In this document: positions 58,255 through 64,000 of the stretch, piece after piece
Numbering within the stretch: position 1 is the first letter of the stretch
Layout: the number at the start of each line of letters is the position of its first letter
Source of the DNA: Blakeslea trispora
Taxonomy: Eukaryota; Mucoromycota; Mucoromycetes; Mucorales; Choanephoraceae
Direction of reading: 5' to 3'
Length of the DNA stretch: 64,000 bases
NCBI GenBank assembly: GCA_025331445.1
Contig: JAIWNE010000110.1
Location: forward strand, 50,813-114,812
Translations under genes and position numbers: made by a program
Notes under the pieces: generated by a model
Seen by the model: the letters and a program-made list of their open reading frames with translations, nothing else
Told to the model about the DNA's origin: nothing
Databases searched by the model: none

Positions 58255-61200
58255 CTACACCCAAGGTTGATTTGGATTGTCTTGCCATGACACCTGCTGC
58301 GATTGAGACTGTTGCGGTTGTAGGAGATAGGCCATCCAATCATCCATTTCAATGCTACTAGGCACTGACCAGAACGGATTTTCGGGCCGATTGCGGAATA
58401 TACTACTGTTATCCATTAAATTATTTAAAGAGGGTTGCTGAGCCTGCGAATGTGGCATGTAGCTTGCAATACTACTTGCATCATTCTCGAGGTTGAGCAA
58501 TGGGTATGGTTGTGTGTTGACGCCGTTTGGGCTGTCAAAATGATTAAAAAGCCCAGGTAGAATGTTATCAATAGGGTTTGTAGGCATAGTAGGCTCCATT
58601 CCATTAAAGGTGCTAGTGTCAGATTGTTGATATGATATTGGTACATGTTGATAAGAAGGGGTAGCATTGGTGTTGAACCCAAATTGTCTTAGTGAGTAAG
58701 GATGTGTTTCTACATGATTTGTGTCGGCTGGCGATATTTGGTTTAAAGATGGAGGATCTATTAGAAGAAGGCAGTTAATTGAATCCGTACACTTTAAGTA
58801 GGCACAAGTTGAGTACCTATTCTGTCTGTTTGAAAGCTTGAGTAAAGTCCATTAATCCAATCACCATTTACTGACGAATTGGGTGTTGATTGAGAGCTTG
58901 GAGGAACATCAGAGTCAGACCAATTGAGTGCATTTACTTTCAAGTTATTTTCGTCTAGAGAAGAGCGCATTGTATCACGTTCAGTTGGTGTTATTGTTTC
59001 ACTGTCCTTGTGTGTCTTTTCATGTTGCGCTCTATCCCATTTAGGAGGAAGCTCATAGGGATTTTTTTCGTCACACTTGATTAATTTGCCAAACGTGATA
59101 TCACGATTCACTATGAGTTGATTGACGATGCCATGTAATTGGGTAGCAGCGAAGGAGATGCGAGATAATCGTTTAAGAACTTTTCTTGCTCGAATTAAAC
59201 TTGACTTGGCTGCATCAGAAACATAGGCATCAGGATTGGATGCATTGTTGATATGAATCAGAATAGCAGTGAAAACTGGGTAGACAGCAAAGCTCCAAGC
59301 TACTAATAAGAAGTCGCGATAATGCATCTTCTCAGCAATTGCTACACATTGTGTTGCAGCGCTAGTACATATACTAAGTGAGGATTGGGAAGAGCGTGTC
59401 TTTTGCCCACCGTTTTTCTCAATAAAAGGACGATGAAGCAATATAAGAAGGGTGCAATAGGACATATACATGATAGCTTAAAAGAGAACAGAAGGGGATG
59501 TACCCTCTTTTATTTTAGCTTGATTCTTTGATTTTCTTTTCTAGCTTACCTGACATGGATATTAGAGGTGTCACGCCATGGTTGTCCAGTCGATGTACAT
59601 TCGTAGAGCAGATTTGTAGAGCTGGCGGTAAAGCAGAGCGCCATTTTGAGAGTGCATTGTCAAGATAATTGACGATAGCATCACTTCCATATTTCTCACT
59701 ATGCTTTTTAGCCAAAGGTGTGTATAATCCTTGTAGAAGTTTGCCAAGAATTTCGGACAGCTTGAGTAATTGTACAAACGGTTGATAGAGAGGAATGATG
59801 CCATGTTTGACCTTTTGTGCAACATGTTCATCTAAGGAAGGAAATCTAGGGCCATCGCTTCTATCCTCGTCTTCCTGTAGGACATCCATTACTTCATCCC
59901 AATCTGCACTTTCACTTGGATAGAATTCATCGCAATCCTCATCGAAAATCGATTGTGGTCTCCCAGTGGCAGCTGATGACCATTTGTCCATGATGTATAC
60001 AGCAGCCCATGTCCTTTTTCTTGTCTCCTTTTCACTTGCAGGCAAGGTCCATGAATCGCTTGACCGGTGAAGACCTATATCCTGTGCTACACGAGCAGCC
60101 ACAGAGGCAAGAGCCCAGTTACCTGTCAATTTTTCATCCATACTAGCGCGATGATTTTGTGAGATCAAAGAGGCCTGAACAAGAGAAATACAAGGGTTGT
60201 ATTTGCCTTGAAAATATACCATTACGTTTTGAAATAGAGTTTCGGACAAGTTCTCTTTGATATTGATCGAATGACCCAGTGCAAGATCATCACCAAAAAT
60301 TCTACAGGTTTCAATGTATCTCACAGAGGCACCATATATAGCGTTTAGCAGAGGTGCAGAGGGGTATTCACTTATTTGAGATCGGTACTGCTTTAAAAAG
60401 AGTTGCTTGTTTAACAAAGGTAAGCTTGGATGGATATAGGCAAAATATCTAGTAACAGATAAGAAACCATGCCCATAAAAACAATTAGCTATTGGCTCAG
60501 CCTGCTTACATTTTCATTAATGTATCACTTGTCTTTTTGTCCAAGCCTGTCACCTTATATATCCAATCATTTATTCCTCTAATAGTTTCCCCTGGTCTAA
60601 GCTTTCCTATACGTTCCAAGACCCGGTGGCTGTCTGGTCTATCAACTGAATCTTCTTTCTGATAGATAACTAAACTTTGACCAAATCTTTTTATTTTAAA
60701 TCCAACCTGGGAGGCTATACGAGCATCATCAAAGTTGACTGTTTGCGCCAGAAGAGGTAATGGACTCATATCGCCAATGTATCGAACTTGGTGACCACTG
60801 CCGATCGAAGATAATTCAATCAGCAGTTCTTCCTCCTCCTCTTCTTTTCTAACCTGTTCTGCGGCACTTTTGTTTACAGCTTGCAATCTCTTATTTGGGC
60901 GTATAATCCCTTGATCAGGTGGATAGTATGTCCGTTTCTGTTTTTGTGGTAGCTGCGGAGATAGGCTTGTTGCCATTGGTGACAGTGGTGCTGACAACAC
61001 TCTCTCATTGTCTCCTGCTGAGCTCAAATCTAATAGAGGTGGTGACGGCGGTGGTGCCGAGGGAGATTTCTGACTTGATGCAGGCTCTTCTTCTACCATA
61101 TTTCCTAACAATTGCTCCATTCTTTTTAAACGACCTTCAAGCACTTCAATGTATCTATGTTCTCTGAGTCAATCAAAATACTGCTCTCTCTCTCTGTTTC

Positions 61201-61767
61201 TCTTTCAAACTGAATTAGTTACCCTTTTGGTGGTCCTCGTTTTTTAGTGCTACATAAAACATAAGTAAGGGTATTAATGCATCTGATAAAGCAGCAAAAA
61301 GAATTCGAGTGTTTCTTTTTTTACCTATCGTTGAATGTACATTCTACGCCAATGCTTTTGCAATTCTTACAAGAATTATTTGGAGCAGCATCCTGACACT
61401 TTATCTTTTTACGTCGACACAAGTCACTATTGTTATACAAAAAGGAAAAAGTTGACATATGCTTGCTTGTTCTTTAGAAAAAAGAAAAAAAGTACCATGC
61501 ACGGCTAACTCTGACACGTTTACTTCCTGGTTTGGCTTCGGAGCGGAATTCTGTTGTTAGAGTTAGAGGATGATAGTTGCGTCCCTCAATAGAATGGATA
61601 TTCGGTCGAATAGGTCTCAATGCTGAAGAAGATATGCTTCCTGTTGGTACATTATATGCAGCGTTGTTTTGAGTAAGTCCTTGCGATCGGTCTTGAAAGC
61701 AAGCTTGCTGTTGTGAACCTTCAGTTGTGGAAGCCTTAGACGACTGCCGGACGGAGCGATCTGTCAT
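58255..61767 (-). CDS. Zn2Cys6 transcription factor with fungal-specific middle domain
   Basis: Seven exons, 61767-61496, 61426-61325, 61249-61223 (27 nt), 61154-60510, 60448-59550, 59476-58817 and 58757-58255, give 1035 residues. The binuclear zinc cluster at residues 91-120 (CDLCRRKKIKC then CKNCKSIGVEC) has its first Cys codon split by the first intron. A linker KRGPPKGYIEVLEGRLKRME leads into a coiled-coil dimerisation segment. The fungal-specific transcription factor domain follows (YFAYIHPSLPLLNKQLFLKQ, NWALASVAARVAQDIGLHRS, RKRTWAAVYIMDKWSSAATG, GRPQSIFDEDCDEFYPSES). The C-terminal block NPFWSVPSSIEMDDWMAYLL is acidic and hydrophobic, a possible activation domain. Such factors control carbon, lipid or stress genes; the regulon is unknown. 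It converges with the membrane protein gene 240 bases away. Confidence 0.92.
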
Positions 61768-64000
61768 AGAATGTAACAGTAAAAGAAATTCAAGAGTGGC
61801 TCAAGAAAGAAAAAAGCAATTGATATGTTAGCATAAAAAATAGAATAGTGCACCCAAACATGTTGTCCGGAAGTGGGTAAATAATCCACCGAGCTTTCTT
61901 TTTTATGTCTATGAAGTAAGCTGTAAAATACAGTTGCTTATCATATTGTTCTATTAAAGGCGTAAGTACCCTTTTCGATCTCATTGTATGGCTGTACGAT
62001 GTATATGTATTGACTTTGAGCAAGTATCTTTCGTTTTTGTCAGTATCGACCTAAGCAATGGACTATGGTTAGACAACATTAAGCCCAATAAACTAACAAG
62101 CTTTACAGTAATTTGGGATGAGAGCGGCTATCCGCTTTTCTAGACAGATTCATGAAGGCCTCATCTCACTTCATGCTAATACGAACGAAAAAGCCAGTCT
62201 AGATGACTTTAGTGAGGTTGAACTAATTGTTAAATATCTTCGTTTTCAATCCTGTCTCTTGAACAGCGAAACTCAAGGCGTTGCGAAGAATGAAGAGATC
62301 ATTTATTGAGTCCTGTATAAAAAGGACCGTGATAGCTGTGAATGAGATGTATCTACCAGTGTTATACGATACTATGTCTGCAAAGACATCGTCTCTGTAG
62401 GACTTGTAAACGCAATAGATTTTCTTTTTTAAATAAGAATGGGTCGGAAAGGATATAAACACTAGCTTATGCTTGCTTCGACTCGGGGGATGAACTTATT
62501 CTCGTACTGTATTCCAACTGACTTAGGTTCAGAATCTAGTGCTTTCTTGTGAAAGAGAAGGTTTTCACTATCCTTAAATCTCTCCCTCCACTGACCAAGT
62601 GTTTATCATTTTACGTTTGGCGAAAAAGCAGTCATCGAAACGAATTTAGTGTAGTTTTTTTTTTGTTATATCATGGCCAATTTTCTTTGAAAAAACTGAA
62701 AGGGCTTTTCAGTCTGCGAGACTTATCTGGTTTGTTTTCTTTGCAATGAAAAATGACGAATAGATCAAACTTCGTTTTGAGGACTCTGTATCTTCATCTC
62801 CAAGTACTACTTTTCTTTTTCTACTGTAATGATTGATTATAAAGAAGACAAGTGTATTTATTGCTTTCTAATCCTTCATAATTATTTCCTCAGTATGCCT
62901 ACCATAGTATACGAGTTGTTACTTCCTCCATTGCTCATAGTAATTCAAGTCCATTGAGATTTATTGATTTTTTCAAACAAGCAATGGAAATAGAGCATTA
63001 TTATCTGTAAGCCCGTTAGTTATTTTCAAAGTTGCCACCTATCTTTTCAGTGAAAAAAAAAAAAGAGTTGTTGCTTTTAAGCGTTATTGCTTTTAGTTCT
63101 TGAAAAAAGAACAAAGACAACATTACTTCTCTATCTTGGATAATAAGCTTTATGTTTTCATTCTCATTTTTGTTATAAGTAAAGGGAATATAGAACGGCT
63201 TTGGTCGATGTCTTTCAAAGAACGAATCCTCCAACAAAGGTTTTACACCGCCCAGTTTTTCTTGTAGCCCTTTATGAAACACCTACCCAACAAGACAGGT
63301 AGATCTTTTTTTAAGCCACTTTTCGAGAAATTTTTTATTTCTCTTCGTGAGATAAAGAACCATATGAGTTTCTCAAGTTGAATGGCTTTTTATAGTTTTC
63401 ATCTGAGCAAGAAAAATTTTTATGACTTGACTGCTCATGATACTTTTTTGGTAATATTTTGAAGAGATAGTCACAAGTCGAGATGAATAGTGTGCTAGAT
63501 GTTGTTCATAATACTTTATCCCCTTTAATGGATTGAGTTTGTCACCAGAGTCCCAAAAAGCACCAAGCAATAGTCGACTCAACCTTTGCAGTCTGACTTT
63601 GCAATTGCGTGGCTTTTCTCAGTTATAACCAGACAGCTACTCTTTGGTTAGCCCTAGTGTTGTATGAACACACCATAAATATCAGTAGTTACTTTTGACT
63701 AAACTCCAAAAGGGCTAACATATTAAATGTGCTCACGACCTACATTCTTGAATTTTTCGTAAAGAATCTTTGCATTCATCGTTTTGTTATGCGATACAAA
63801 ATTCAATTTTAAAGATTCTTGGCTTTCCAATGAAGCATCACATTGGATAGTTTACACTAATAAAGCATAGAATATTTTACGTTTGTTGTACACATAATAG
63901 AGTATAAATGAGAGCGTCGTCAATCTTTTCATTGTGTTCACCTAAGGTGTGTTTGCTTGGGCAATCCTACAGAGTATTCATTTGCATCGTTAATCGGTAG
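61768..64000. other. No gene supported; scattered ORF fragments (2.2 kb)
   Basis: This lies upstream of the Zn2Cys6 gene, so its left part probably contains that promoter. Open fragments include 61790-62023 (minus, DKQLYFTAYFIDIKKKARWI), 62118-62309 (plus, DDFSEVELIVKYLRFQ), 63016-63282 (minus, ERHRPKPFYIPFTYNKNENE) and 63373-63582 (minus, LLLGAFWDSGDKLNPLKGIK). They look protein-like but do not connect and match no family I know. They may be gene or transposon relics. The window may also cut off a gene on the right. Confidence 0.4.

Overview
The window looks like nuclear DNA of a filamentous early-diverging fungus, most likely Mucoromycota (Mucorales-like). It is AT-rich with long T and A tracts. 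Genes carry many short GT-AG introns of about 50-70 bases, and encoded proteins match fungal families throughout. There is no sign of bacterial, viral or organellar DNA. The organism assignment is inference from gene structure and protein style; no species can be named from the sequence alone.

Layout. 0-3 kb holds the 3' end of an unknown low-complexity gene and a seven-exon unknown gene with a PP1-docking-like motif. 3-6.2 kb holds two mitochondrial genes on the minus strand: COA3 (cytochrome oxidase assembly) and a SAL1-type calcium-regulated carrier. 6.2-8.8 kb has only unassigned ORF fragments. 8.8-12.3 kb holds PRO2 (proline synthesis) and a secreted C-type-lectin-like repeat protein. 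13.2-19.1 kb is a minus-strand run: a C2H2/DUF3020 protein, a RING-H2 E3 ligase, a small YdcZ-type transporter and a methyltransferase. 20.8-31.3 kb is a plus-strand housekeeping block: KAP95 (importin beta), CDC48, an FHIT-type HIT hydrolase and a BAR-PH protein. A tRNA-Ile(AAT) follows on the minus strand, then NCA2.

36-43 kb holds the GDP-mannose transporter VRG4 and a large ArAE/fusaric-acid-resistance-like membrane protein. 45.8-50.9 kb is a tandem array of three secreted aspartic proteases; the third is broken by a frameshift. After a short unknown gene, 51.7-54.8 kb is an accessory stretch with a decayed Tc1/mariner (IS630-type) transposase, a 109-bp palindromic MITE-like element and a 61-bp TC microsatellite. 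54.8-61.8 kb holds an EamA transporter, a multi-pass membrane protein and a long Zn2Cys6 transcription factor. The last 2.2 kb shows no supportable gene.

The most unusual points are a predicted 5-nt micro-exon in the HIT gene, needed to restore its Pro-Gly-His segment. Others are a 22-nt micro-exon inside a zinc finger, the shared intron that splits the active-site Ser codon of all three proteases, three stacked palindromes in front of protease 2, and two copies of a TTTCCGGAAA-containing terminal repeat 29 kb apart. Exon coordinates were deduced by hand from reading frame, splice consensus and family motifs; no alignment or transcript data were available.
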